This document shows, one piece after another, positions 1 to 6,869 of a stretch of DNA of 7,058 bases. Both the position numbers and the translations under genes were made by a program. Each line of letters begins with the position of its first letter. Position 1 is the first letter of the stretch. Source of the stretch: Rikenellaceae bacterium (GTDB lineage Bacteria > Bacteroidota > Bacteroidia > Bacteroidales > Rikenellaceae); NCBI GenBank assembly GCA_031286025.1, contig JAITVB010000175.1:1-7058 (forward strand), given 5' to 3'. The notes under the pieces were generated by a model. It ran no database searches, was not told the origin of the DNA, and saw only the letters and a program-made list of their open reading frames with translations.

Positions 1-294
1 GACGAAAGTATGGACGCCGCCTCCTGTATCGGATGCGGCGCCTGCGTAGCCACTTGTAAAAACGGCTCGGCCATGCTCTTCGTTTCCGCCCGCGTATCAT
101 CGCTCGCCAAACTCCCGCAAGGACGTGTGGAAGGCGCCCGCCGCGCCAAAGCCATGGTCGCCAAAATGGACGAAATGGGGTTCGGCAACTGTACCAACAC
201 CGGAGGCTGTGAACAAGAATGCCCCAAGGGTATCTCCATCGCGCACATCGCCCGCCTCAACCGCGAATTCCTCGCTGCCAGGCTCAAGGACTAA
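1..294 (+). CDS. sdhB: Succinate dehydrogenase/fumarate reductase iron-sulfur subunit, C-terminal part
   Basis: This is the C-terminal 97 residues of the iron-sulfur subunit of succinate:quinone oxidoreductase; the 5' part lies outside the window. The reading frame is open from base 1, so the ATG at 10 is an internal Met. Seven cysteines are visible at fragment residues 9, 12, 15, 19, 64, 70 and 74. Their spacing (CxxCxxCxxxC, then C-x5-C-x3-C-P) matches the ligands of the [4Fe-4S] and [3Fe-4S] clusters in the SdhB/FrdB family; by family knowledge 9, 12, 15 and 74 hold the 4Fe cluster and 19, 64 and 70 the 3Fe cluster. The N-terminal [2Fe-2S] domain is not seen. The subunit passes electrons between the flavoprotein and the membrane quinone subunit. 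In anaerobic Bacteroidales the complex mainly runs as fumarate reductase, so frdB is an equally fair name. It is probably the last gene of its operon, as a long gap follows. I see no clear terminator after the stop. Confidence 0.95.
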   Translation, partial: DESMDAASCIGCGACVATCKNGSAMLFVSARVSSLAKLPQGRVEGARRAKAMVAKMDEMGFGNCTNTGGCEQECPKGISIAHIARLNREFLAARLKD

Positions 295-524
295 GCGGGG
301 GCGTAAGAGGGTCCGGCACTTTTTGCAAAGAGGACGTGGTTGCACCTTACATGCTGACAATTAGACTGCTATGTGGATCATGCGAGTAAATCGGGAAATG
401 ATTTCCTGCTCATTATCATGATTTGCGTGGCCATGTTTTTATATTCCCGCACTCCGCGATTCAAGCGCCGTGTGTGGCGTGCCGATCCAAGAAGCGTCGA
501 CAAGTTCCTTGCTGTCATATACCC

Positions 525-553
525 TTTCGGGGAGTGTGTTGCATATCCCGAAA
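525..553. repeat. Inverted repeat around the -33 box
   Basis: TTTCGGG at 525-531 and CCCGAAA at 547-553 form a perfect 7-base inverted repeat with a 15-base spacer. Its centre (539) falls on the -33 TTG of the promoter. It could be an operator. A 7-base dyad with a spacer this loose is not rare by chance in a 300-base gap, so this is only a candidate. Confidence 0.25.
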
Positions 554-568
554 AAATCGTTAATTTTG
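539..568 (+). promoter_or_regulatory. Bacteroidetes-type promoter for the 610-2964 gene run
   Basis: TTG at 539-541 (inside TGTTGCAT, 537-544) is followed after 19 bases by TAATTTTG at 561-568. This is an exact match to the TAnnTTTG -7 element used by the Bacteroidetes primary sigma factor, and the spacing to the -33 TTG is right. Transcription should begin near 572-575, giving a leader of roughly 35-40 bases before the ATG at 610. The leader has no Shine-Dalgarno motif, as is usual in this phylum. Confidence 0.7.
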
Positions 569-609
569 TTCATCGAAACATTATTACACTCGCATAGCCA
601 ATCAGAATC

Positions 610-1770
610 ATGAACAATCGAATTGCCGGTTTCGGCGTTGTTTCGGCCTTTGTCCTGCTCACCGCCTGTTCGGGTGGCGATGTGGCGACGATCAAAGGAA
701 CCTTCAGCAACGTGGGCAAAAAGACGGTCTATCTCGACTACATCGCCACCAACGGCATCAGCCCCCAGGATTCAGCCACGACCGACGACAAGGGACGTTT
801 CCGGATGAAGGTGCCCATCGTCACAGGCACCCCGTCGTTCTATAACCTGCGTTACGGCAATTATACGATCCCGCTGCTGCTCTCGCCCGGCGAAAAGGTC
901 GAGGTGCGCTCGCTCGGCAACCTGTCGCGCAACTACCTGGTCGAAGGATCGCACGACTCGCAACTGCTCAAGGAACTTTCGGAACAGATGTTCCACTCGC
1001 GCGCCGAACTCGACTCGCTCCAACAACTTTATGTGAGCATCGGCGAGAACGATGAGATAGCCCGCCGCTTCATCATCAGTGAATACAACCGGATCTTCAT
1101 GCGCCAGAAACGCGAGATGATCGCCTTTGTGGCAACCAACCCCACGTCGTTGGCCGCGATCTACGCCCTCTATCAGAAGATGCCCAACGGCGAGAACATT
1201 TTTGGCGACCGCAACGATTTTTTGTATTACAAACAGGTAGGCGACTCGTTGACCAAGCGCTTCCCGACTTCGCCACACGTCCTTTCACTCCGGAAAGACA
1301 TCGAGCAGATGGAGAACGTGATCAAGCTCGAACACATGGTCGACCAGGCCAGTCAGTCATCGTCGGCCACCTTCCCCGATATTGACCTGCCTGATATGTA
1401 TGGCCAACGCATGAAACTTTCCTCGATCAAGGGCAAGGTGATCCTGCTCGATTTCTGGATGGCCCAGAACGCCCAAAGCCGGCTGTTGAACGCCGAGTTG
1501 CTTGAGGTCTACAAGAAATACGCTTCGCGCGGATTCGAAGTCTACCAGGTATCGCTCGACGAGTCGAAACCGATGTGGATCAACACCGTACAGGACCAAC
1601 GGCTACCGTGGATCAGCGTGTGCGACTTCAATGGAGTGAACTCGCCCGCCGCCCGGTCATACGGGATCACGTCGCTCCCGGCCAACGTGCTGATCGATCG
1701 CGACGGCCGCATCGTGACCCGCAACATCACTCTCGACAGCCTCGAAGAACGCCTTGGGGACATGTTTTAA
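610..1770 (+). CDS. DUF4369/thioredoxin-fold (TlpA-like) lipoprotein lacking the CXXC motif
   Basis: The 386-residue product starts with a lipoprotein signal peptide: a hydrophobic stretch, then lipobox LTAC with the acylated Cys20. A beta-rich DUF4369-like domain spans about residues 26-118, a helical linker about 120-245, and a TlpA/AhpC-TSA-like thioredoxin fold about 252-386. This three-part layout is common in Bacteroidetes periplasmic lipoproteins. The redox site is unusual. Where active members have WCxxC after the DFW strand (281-283), this protein reads MAQNAQSR (284-291), so both cysteines are replaced (Asn287 and Ser290 by my alignment). The cis-proline loop is kept (Pro357). The only other cysteine is Cys338. 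Thiol-disulfide exchange by the usual mechanism therefore looks impossible; a binding, chaperone or scaffold role is inferred. The SGGD after Cys20 is a weak match to the acidic surface-export signal, so a periplasmic location is more likely. The gene follows a good promoter and lies 36 bases before lpxH, probably in the same transcript. Confidence 0.88.
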   Translation: MNNRIAGFGVVSAFVLLTACSGGDVATIKGTFSNVGKKTVYLDYIATNGISPQDSATTDDKGRFRMKVPIVTGTPSFYNLRYGNYTIPLLLSPGEKVEVRSLGNLSRNYLVEGSHDSQLLKELSEQMFHSRAELDSLQQLYVSIGENDEIARRFIISEYNRIFMRQKREMIAFVATNPTSLAAIYALYQKMPNGENIFGDRNDFLYYKQVGDSLTKRFPTSPHVLSLRKDIEQMENVIKLEHMVDQASQSSSATFPDIDLPDMYGQRMKLSSIKGKVILLDFWMAQNAQSRLLNAELLEVYKKYASRGFEVYQVSLDESKPMWINTVQDQRLPWISVCDFNGVNSPAARSYGITSLPANVLIDRDGRIVTRNITLDSLEERLGDMF

Positions 1771-1806
1771 TCCAACCGCCTCGCATCTCCACCACGCACC
1801 GCAAAG

Positions 1807-2541
1807 ATGGCTTATTACTTCGCTTCCGACGTTCACCTGGGATTTGCCGCCGGCGGCGATTACGCGGAACGCGAGCGGCGCTTCGTCGCATGGCTGCGGG
1901 CCATCGAGGCCGATGCCGAAGGAGTTTTTCTGGCGGGCGATATTTTCGATTTTTGGTTCGAATACCGAAGGGTGGCCCCAAAAGGGTTTTCTACGGTATT
2001 CTCCCAACTGGCACATCTGACGGCACGGGGCATTCCCGTTCATTTCTTCCCGGGCAACCACGATATGTGGACGCGCGATTTTTTCCGGCGCGAGTGCGGT
2101 ATGACAGTGCATCACGACGGTGATTTCTTCGAATTGGCGGGCAAGCGCTTGTATGTGGCGCACGGTGACCGGCCGGACGACTATTTCCTTGCGATCATTT
2201 ACCATGCTTTTCGTTCGCGCTTCCTGCGCGGGGCGTTCGCTACGTTCGTCCACCCCGATTGGGCCACGTGGTTCGGGCGGCGGTGGTCGGGCTACAGTCG
2301 CGCGCGAGGCGCCGCCCGCCACACCTTCGGCGGCGAAACGGAACACGTTGTGCAATTTGCCCACAAAATCCTGAAAGATACGCCGGTCGACTATTTTGTT
2401 TTCGGCCACCTGCATATCCCTGCCGCCTATGCGTTGACGCCCGCGACCACCCTTTTCGTGTTGGGTGATTGGATCGGGCCGATGCCCGTCTATGGCCGCC
2501 TGGACCCGAATGGAACCTTTTCGTTAGCAGAATACCGCTAA
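1807..2541 (+). CDS. lpxH: UDP-2,3-diacylglucosamine diphosphatase (LpxH)
   Basis: This 244-residue calcineurin-like metallophosphoesterase is close in size to the E. coli LpxH. The metal-binding motifs appear in order: DxH (Asp8, His10), GD (Gly44-Asp45, within GDIFDFW), GNHD (83-86), HGD (119-121) and GHLH (200-203). The GDIFDFW and HGDRPDDY segments and the long helical insert between the HGD and GHLH motifs are typical of LpxH rather than of general phosphoesterases. By family knowledge it hydrolyses UDP-2,3-diacylglucosamine to lipid X (2,3-diacylglucosamine 1-phosphate) and UMP, the fourth step of lipid A synthesis, at the cytoplasmic face of the inner membrane. It has no signal peptide, as expected. 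It lies 36 bases after the thioredoxin-fold lipoprotein gene and 12 bases before the DUF3788 gene, with no promoter seen in either gap, so it is probably co-transcribed with both. The ATG at 1807 places the DxH motif at residue 8, the normal position. Confidence 0.92.
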   Translation: MAYYFASDVHLGFAAGGDYAERERRFVAWLRAIEADAEGVFLAGDIFDFWFEYRRVAPKGFSTVFSQLAHLTARGIPVHFFPGNHDMWTRDFFRRECGMTVHHDGDFFELAGKRLYVAHGDRPDDYFLAIIYHAFRSRFLRGAFATFVHPDWATWFGRRWSGYSRARGAARHTFGGETEHVVQFAHKILKDTPVDYFVFGHLHIPAAYALTPATTLFVLGDWIGPMPVYGRLDPNGTFSLAEYR

Positions 2542-2553
2542 AACGATCATCCG

Positions 2554-2964
2554 ATGGAAGAACTTTTATTGCGGGAGGCCGCGCTGATCCCCGATGACGG
2601 AGTGTTGGCCGAAACACTCGGCGGGACTTACGGCACTTTTCGGCAATTGATGGAGCGGCTCGCCGCCTCCGGCCTCACCGCCGACTGGAATTTTTACAAG
2701 GACGGCAAGGCGTGGCTCTGTAAGATCTCGAACAAGAAAAGTACCGTGGCTTGGGGCGGCGTCTTCGGGCAGGGATTTCGGCTGACCTTCTATTTCACCG
2801 AAAAGACACTGCCCGGCGTGCTCGAACTGGAGATAGACCCGGAAGAAGGTCTCCGTTGCGAAAAACCCGTCGGCAAACTGATTCCGGTAACGGTTTATGC
2901 CGATCGGGACGAAAAACTCGATGCGATCGAGAAAGTCATTGTCTACAAAAAATCATTGAAATAA
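2554..2964 (+). CDS. DUF3788 family protein of unknown function
   Basis: This is a 136-residue soluble protein without a signal peptide or membrane segment. It shows the DUF3788 pattern: an N-terminal helical part with a conserved-looking LGGTYGTFRQL segment (22-32), then a tryptophan/tyrosine-rich core (Trp45, Tyr48, Trp54, Lys57) followed by a Lys-Lys-x-x-x-x-Trp turn (61-67) and a beta strand FRLTFYF. The family is widespread in Bacteroidetes and Firmicutes and its function is not established; the aromatic core suggests ligand or nucleotide binding, which is inference only. It starts 12 bases after lpxH and is the last gene before a strong hairpin, so it is probably the end of the operon. 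The link to lipid A synthesis is by position only. Confidence 0.8.
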   Translation: MEELLLREAALIPDDGVLAETLGGTYGTFRQLMERLAASGLTADWNFYKDGKAWLCKISNKKSTVAWGGVFGQGFRLTFYFTEKTLPGVLELEIDPEEGLRCEKPVGKLIPVTVYADRDEKLDAIEKVIVYKKSLK

Positions 2965-2984
2965 TACGTCTTGTATGGAAAATC

Positions 2985-3018
2985 AACCCCGACCGTTTGA
3001 AAAATAACGGTTGGGGTT
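2985..3018 (+). terminator. Intrinsic terminator after the DUF3788 gene
   Basis: A 13-base stem (AACCCCGACCGTT at 2985-2997 pairs with AACGGTTGGGGTT at 3006-3018, with one G-U pair) closes an 8-base AT-rich loop. It is followed by a T-rich stretch (TAATTTCTTTG, 3021-3031) that is not a perfect T run. It starts 20 bases after the DUF3788 stop and ends before the promoter of the next unit, which is where a terminator is expected. Confidence 0.75.
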
Positions 3019-3038
3019 CGTAATTTCTTTGAAAAAAT

Positions 3039-3070
3039 GTTGCATTTTCCCGGCGAATAATGATATCTTG
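3039..3070 (+). promoter_or_regulatory. Promoter of the XRE-cupin/acyl-CoA ligase unit
   Basis: GTTG at 3039-3042 is followed after 21 bases by TATCTTG at 3064-3070, which is the TAnnTTTG element one T short. The -33 box again sits inside TGTTGCAT (3038-3045), the same octamer as at the upstream promoter. Transcription would start near 3074-3077, about 25-28 bases before the ATG at 3102. It lies just downstream of the terminator hairpin. Confidence 0.5.
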
Positions 3071-3074
3071 CATC

Positions 3075-3094
3075 CAGTTTACCTATCCAAACTG
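3075..3094. promoter_or_regulatory. Candidate operator: dyad at the XRE-cupin transcription start
   Basis: CAGTTT (3075-3080) and AAACTG (3089-3094) are perfect 6-base inverted half-sites separated by 8 bases. They lie between the -7 element and the start codon, overlapping the expected transcription start, where a bound repressor would block transcription. The adjacent gene encodes a helix-turn-helix protein, so self-control is a reasonable guess. The element is short and could be chance or a small leader hairpin. Confidence 0.35.
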
Positions 3095-3101
3095 ACACAC
3101 A

Positions 3102-3671
3102 ATGACACAAGAGATCGGAACCAAGATCAGGAATTTGCGGGAGAGCGCAGGCATTGTCCCCGGAGAACTGGCCCAACGCGCCAACATATCGGTCGAACAA
3201 CTCGATAGGATCGAACGAAGCCAAGTCACGCCGACGATGGCGGTAATGTCGCGCGTGGCGCGGGTACTGGGCGTCCGCTTGGGCACGCTGCTTGACGGCG
3301 AGGAACACGCCGGCCCGGTCGTGTGCCGCCATCGCAACGAGGCACAGACCGTGCGCGTCACCGGCCGGGAAGCCGACCCGAAAGGCCACCTCAACTTCTT
3401 CGCTTTGGCCGAAGGTAAAAAAGACCGCCATATGGAGCCGCTTATCGTCGACGTGGCCAATGCTGCGAGCGACGTCGCCCCGATGTCGCACCACGAGGGC
3501 GAAGAGTTCCTCTACGTGCTCTCGGGTAAGGTGCGGATCGAATACGCTACCGAAGTCTATGAACTGGGCGTGGGCGACAGCATCTACTACGATTCGATCG
3601 TTCCCCACCACGTGTCGGCCGTCGAAGGCGAGAGCGCCCGCGTGTTGGCTGTGTTGTATACCCCGATGTAA
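3102..3671 (+). CDS. XRE family transcriptional regulator with C-terminal cupin domain
   Basis: The 189-residue protein has an XRE-type helix-turn-helix at about residues 6-62 (the IRNLRESAGI segment, the ELAQRANIS turn, the IERSQVTPT recognition region and the LARVLGV-like end). A small beta-barrel cupin_2 domain follows at about 110-187. The cupin core is visible as SHHEGEEFLYVLSGKV (129-144) and the second motif as GDSIYYDSIVPHHV, with His130, His131, Glu135 and the 169-170 His pair as possible metal or ligand contacts. In the usual HxH-GEE pattern the first His seems replaced by Ser129. Members of this class sense small metabolites through the cupin and control a neighbouring catabolic or biosynthetic gene. 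Here that neighbour is an acyl-CoA ligase 33 bases downstream on the same strand, so the likely signal is a fatty acid, acyl-CoA or related carboxylate; this is inference. ATG 3102 is the first start after the promoter and gives a full HTH. Confidence 0.9.
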   Translation: MTQEIGTKIRNLRESAGIVPGELAQRANISVEQLDRIERSQVTPTMAVMSRVARVLGVRLGTLLDGEEHAGPVVCRHRNEAQTVRVTGREADPKGHLNFFALAEGKKDRHMEPLIVDVANAASDVAPMSHHEGEEFLYVLSGKVRIEYATEVYELGVGDSIYYDSIVPHHVSAVEGESARVLAVLYTPM

Positions 3672-3704
3672 CAGCAGGGGGCCTAATTTCTCAAAAAGTT
3701 TTCA

Positions 3705-5357
3705 ATGGAGTTTCTCGAAAAAACCCTCGGGCAGATGCTTGAGCATTATGCCGCCACGCAGCCCGACCATGATTTTATGGTCTACTCCGACCGCGGCCTG
3801 CGTTTTACCTACGACGAGTTTAACCGCCGCGTCGACGACTTTGCCAAAGGACTTCTCGCCCTCGGCGTCAAGAAAGACAACAAGGTGGGCATCTGGGCCA
3901 AGAACGTGCCCGACTGGCTGACGATTCTTTTCGCCACGGCCAAGGTGGGCGGCGTGTTGGTGACGATCAACACCAACTACAAGACCCACGAGTTGGAATA
4001 CCTGCTCAAAGATTCGGATATCCACACCCTGTGTCTGGTCAACGGCTACCGCGACAGCGACTATGTGCAAATGGTCTACGACCTGGTGCCCGAACTGAAA
4101 ACCACCCAGCGCGGCCACCTGCGCAGCGAACGTTTTCCGGCGCTGCGCAACGTCGTTTACGTCGGTCAGGAAAAACAGCGCGGGATGTACACCACCGCCG
4201 AACTGAACACCATCGGCCGATACACCGACCGGGAACTGCTCGACGAAGCCCGCGCCAACACGAATTGCCACGACGTGGTCAACATTCAATACACGTCCGG
4301 AACGACCGGTTTCCCGAAAGGGGTGATGCTCTCGCACTATAACATCCTCAACAACGGGTTGGCCACGGGCGACTGTATGGCTTTCACTCCGGCCGACAAG
4401 GTGTTGACCACCGTGCCGCTGTTCCACTGCTTCGGATGCGTGCTGTCGCTCTGCGCCGTGATCACCCACGGGTCGACGATGGTGATGGTCGAGGACTTCG
4501 ACCCGCTCAAGGTGTTGGCTTCGGTGCACAAGGAACGTTGCACGGCCCTCTACGGCGTGCCGACGATGTTCATCGCCGAGTTGAACCACCCGATGTTCGA
4601 CCTGTTCGATCTCTCGTCGCTCCGCACCGGCATCATGGCCGGCGCCCCCTGCCCCATCGAAACGATGAAACAGGTGATGGAGAAAATGTATTGCAAAGAT
4701 CTGATCATCGTCTATGGCCTGACCGAAACTTCACCCGGGATGACCGCCACCCGCATGACCGACTCGCCCGAAATTCGCGCCACCACCGTGGGCCGCGCCT
4801 ACCCCGGCGTCGACGTCCGCATCCTCGATCCCGAGACCCATGAGGAATGCCCCCACGGCACCGTAGGCGAATTTTGCTGCCGCGGCTACAACGTGATGAA
4901 GGGCTACTACAAAAAACCGAAGGAAACGGCCGAAGTCATCGACAAGAACGGATTCCTCCACTCGGGCGATCTCGGCGTCATGGACGAGCAAGGCTACTTC
5001 CGCGTCACCGGACGCATCAAGGAAATGATCATCCGCGGCGGCGAAAACGTCTACCCCCGCGAAATCGAGAACTTCCTCTACGGCATGCCCCAGATCGAAG
5101 CCGTCGAAGTCGCCGGCCTCCCCAGTTCCAAATACGGCGAACAGGTAGCCGCCTACATCCGCGTCAAAAAAGGAATGACGCTCACCGAAGAAGAAGTCGC
5201 CCTCTATTGCCGCGGACAAATCTCACGTTACAAAATCCCGAAGTATGTCCTCTTCGTCGACGAATACCCCATGACCGCCAGCGGTAAGATCCAAAAATAC
5301 AAACTCAAGGAAACCGGATTCAAAATCCTCGCCGACCGCGGCATCGTTGTTGAATAA
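3705..5357 (+). CDS. AMP-forming fatty acyl-CoA ligase (ACSF2/YngI type)
   Basis: This is a full-length 550-residue member of the adenylate-forming (ANL) superfamily. Visible motifs are the phosphate-binding loop [11 protein letters not shown] (196-206), the A5 motif YGLTETSP (337-344), the HSGDLG motif with the ribose-binding Asp422 (419-424), the hinge [16 protein letters not shown] (436-451) and the A10 motif TASGK with catalytic Lys528. The large AMP-binding domain covers about residues 10-435 and the small mobile C-terminal domain about 440-540. By family knowledge it converts a fatty acid, ATP and CoA to acyl-CoA, AMP and pyrophosphate. The [15 protein letters not shown] segment and overall length resemble medium-chain acyl-CoA ligases such as ACSF2 and YngI, but chain-length preference cannot be read from the sequence. 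There is no signal peptide or membrane segment. It is probably co-transcribed with, and regulated by, the XRE-cupin gene. No beta-oxidation genes are nearby, so recycling of fatty acids into lipids is as plausible as breakdown. Confidence 0.93.
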   Translation: MEFLEKTLGQMLEHYAATQPDHDFMVYSDRGLRFTYDEFNRRVDDFAKGLLALGVKKDNKVGIWAKNVPDWLTILFATAKVGGVLVTINTNYKTHELEYLLKDSDIHTLCLVNGYRDSDYVQMVYDLVPELKTTQRGHLRSERFPALRNVVYVGQEKQRGMYTTAELNTIGRYTDRELLDEARANTNCHDVVNIQYTSGTTGFPKGVMLSHYNILNNGLATGDCMAFTPADKVLTTVPLFHCFGCVLSLCAVITHGSTMVMVEDFDPLKVLASVHKERCTALYGVPTMFIAELNHPMFDLFDLSSLRTGIMAGAPCPIETMKQVMEKMYCKDLIIVYGLTETSPGMTATRMTDSPEIRATTVGRAYPGVDVRILDPETHEECPHGTVGEFCCRGYNVMKGYYKKPKETAEVIDKNGFLHSGDLGVMDEQGYFRVTGRIKEMIIRGGENVYPREIENFLYGMPQIEAVEVAGLPSSKYGEQVAAYIRVKKGMTLTEEEVALYCRGQISRYKIPKYVLFVDEYPMTASGKIQKYKLKETGFKILADRGIVVE

Positions 5358-5385
5358 ACGGATAAGGATTTATCGTCCCTGACGG

Positions 5386-5434
5386 CACTTTTGAAAAAAG
5401 TGGTAGTCGAAACGGGCTTGAATCCTTGCCCGTT
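5386..5434. terminator. Possible terminator hairpins at the convergent junction
   Basis: Two small stem-loops lie between the acyl-CoA ligase stop (5357) and the transglycosylase stop (5433-5435, - strand). CACTTTT (5386-5392) pairs with AAAAGTG (5396-5402) around a 3-base loop. AACGGGC (5411-5417) pairs with GCCCGTT (5428-5434) around a 10-base loop and overlaps the transglycosylase stop codon. Read on the - strand, the GC-rich stem is followed about 11 bases later by a run of six T. A shared terminator for the two converging genes is expected here, but neither hairpin is a textbook case. Confidence 0.35.
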
Positions 5435-6833
5435 ATTCGGCCACGCGGTTGCAGTAGGCGTGGTATCGGATAATGACGTTGGAGACGAAAGCGAGGGTTT
5501 CGGGGCTCCCGGTGAAGACGCCGCTTCGGACGACTTCGTCCGAGGCGACTTCCTCCGAGGCTTTTTGTTGGAGAAAATGAGCTACGTCGGTCCACGAGTC
5601 GGGATTCTTACCGTATTTGGCGGCGAGTTTTCGGGCGTCGAGGACATGTCCGATGCCGCCGTTATAGCAGGCGAGGATCAGACTGGTGCGGTTGTCGAAA
5701 TCGGTTTCGGGGGCGATCCTGAGCGATTTCTCGATGGTTTTGATCAGTTTGATGGCCAGGGTGATGTTCTGCTCGGGATCCATTACCTCTTCGGCGGGAA
5801 CTTTGAACTGACGGGCGACGGCAGGCATGATCTGCATCATGCCGCGGGCGCCACGAGGCGACACTAAGTAGGGATTGAATTTCGACTCATTGTAGGCGAT
5901 GGCGGCCACCAGGCGCCAGTCGATCTTTTCGCGGCGGCAGATGGTTTTGAACGTTTCGTCGTAGACCGACAGGGCGCCTTTGTCGCGTTCGCGGATGCCG
6001 CGGGTGACGATCCGGTCAGCCATGCCTCGGTCGAAATAGAGGCGGTTGAGTTCGACATACTCGTCGCTGCACCTGTAGGCAGCCAACCAGTCCGAGAAGT
6101 TAAGGGCCAGTTGGGCGTGCTCGGGGTTGAACAGAACATAGACCGGCACTTCCTCGTCAAACTCGTACACTTCGGTCACGTTGCGCACTAAGGCACAACC
6201 GAGGCGGGCTTCGCTCCGTTCGCAGATCAGGAAGTCGACCTTGCCCAGACTGAGTTCTTCGAGCAGCGCGAAGTAGTTGCGCGATGAGAGGTAGGTGTCG
6301 GTGCCGCGCAGGGCGTCGAGCAATTTATCATAGGCGGGCGAACCCGAAAATCCCTGCGAAATAACTACCCGTTTGCCTTCCAACAGCGCATGAATGTCTG
6401 CGTCGGCCCGCTGCGTGCGGGCCTCTCTTTTGAGGGCCAACACCACATAGGTGGTCGAATAAAGCGGGACGGCGACGTTGTTGGCGTCGGTAATGCGGTT
6501 CCACGAAATGGAAACCATGTCAAGGCGGTTGGCGGCCAGTTGGGCTTCGGCCCGCGCAGGCGACATGTCGGGAATCACCCGCAGCTCCATCCCGAGGTAA
6601 TCGGCATAAGCGGTCAACAGATCATATTGGTAGCCAAACGGTTCACCGTTAAGCGTAGAAAATCCGGGAAGGTTGATGTCGGTGGCTATGACCAACTGGT
6701 CGGGTTGTTTGGCGTTGGGAGTGCGGGCGGTCGTGCAACCGGCCGACAACAGGATTCCCGGCAAAAGAAGCGACAGGGCGATTGTGCGAAAAATCGGAGC
6801 GGCGAATAGTTTTTTAAGCTTTCTTTCCGTCAT
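5433..6833 (-). CDS. mltF: MltF-like membrane-bound lytic murein transglycosylase (lipoprotein)
   Basis: The 466-residue protein starts with a lysine-rich n-region, a hydrophobic stretch and a lipobox-like LSAGC, so Cys33 should be lipidated and the protein anchored facing the periplasm. A solute-binding family 3 domain covers about residues 45-272, starting with LVIATDIN and containing GEPFGYQYDLLTAYADYLG (63-81). A lytic transglycosylase SLT domain follows at about 300-425. Catalytic Glu316 lies in AYNES (313-317). The supporting motifs GARGMMQIMP (328-337) and ACYNGGIGH (388-396) are intact, so the enzyme should be active. By family knowledge it cleaves peptidoglycan between MurNAc and GlcNAc with formation of 1,6-anhydroMurNAc, and in studied MltF proteins the solute-binding domain adjusts activity on binding muropeptide-type ligands. 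The domain order matches E. coli MltF. It lies 36 bases after the porin gene on the same strand with no clear promoter between, so the two are probably co-transcribed. A second ATG at 6840-6838 is out of frame; ATG 6833-6831 gives the good signal peptide. Confidence 0.92.
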   Translation of the reverse strand: MTERKLKKLFAAPIFRTIALSLLLPGILLSAGCTTARTPNAKQPDQLVIATDINLPGFSTLNGEPFGYQYDLLTAYADYLGMELRVIPDMSPARAEAQLAANRLDMVSISWNRITDANNVAVPLYSTTYVVLALKREARTQRADADIHALLEGKRVVISQGFSGSPAYDKLLDALRGTDTYLSSRNYFALLEELSLGKVDFLICERSEARLGCALVRNVTEVYEFDEEVPVYVLFNPEHAQLALNFSDWLAAYRCSDEYVELNRLYFDRGMADRIVTRGIRERDKGALSVYDETFKTICRREKIDWRLVAAIAYNESKFNPYLVSPRGARGMMQIMPAVARQFKVPAEEVMDPEQNITLAIKLIKTIEKSLRIAPETDFDNRTSLILACYNGGIGHVLDARKLAAKYGKNPDSWTDVAHFLQQKASEEVASDEVVRSGVFTGSPETLAFVSNVIIRYHAYCNRVAE

Positions 6834-6869
6834 TATTCATTTTATTCGTTCGATATATCGCGGCCGTTT

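Larger units (their letters stand above)
295..609. other. Gene-poor intergenic region
   Basis: These 315 bases separate sdhB from the thioredoxin-fold lipoprotein gene. I find no tRNA, rRNA fold or convincing gene. A 74-codon frame at 373-597 on the + strand starts with GTG, has one hydrophobic stretch (about residues 11-24) and no recognisable family. It runs straight through the promoter at 539-568, so I regard it as chance. The region is more AT-rich and irregular in composition than its neighbours. What it clearly holds is the promoter near its right end and an inverted repeat around that promoter's -33 box. No clear sdhB terminator is visible. Confidence 0.6.

Noticed and set aside
373..597. 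A possible small membrane protein of 74 residues on the + strand with a GTG start
   Set aside because: It contains the promoter at 539-568, has no family resemblance and no start signals. It is kept only as a note in the gap entry.
1657..2415. A 252-codon open frame on the - strand across the lipoprotein/lpxH border
   Set aside because: It is antisense to two well-supported genes and spans their boundary, and its product matches no family I know.
2943..3611. A 222-codon open frame on the - strand over the XRE-cupin gene
   Set aside because: It runs through the terminator hairpin and the promoter, and opposes a clear HTH-cupin gene.
3687..3726. Near-repeat TTTCTCAAAAA / TTTCTCGAAAAA around the start of the acyl-CoA ligase gene
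   Set aside because: One copy is coding (FLEK) and the other is spacer. The match is short and AT-rich and is best explained by chance.
3702..4589. A 295-codon open frame on the - strand, antisense to the acyl-CoA ligase
   Set aside because: It lies wholly within a gene with all catalytic motifs in place. Its product is His/Val/Gly-rich with no recognisable domain, as expected for an antisense shadow in GC-rich DNA.
5391..5867. A 158-codon open frame on the + strand opposite the 3' part of the transglycosylase gene
   Set aside because: The opposite strand encodes an intact SLT domain with catalytic Glu and supporting motifs. The + frame is acidic, repetitive and without a family.
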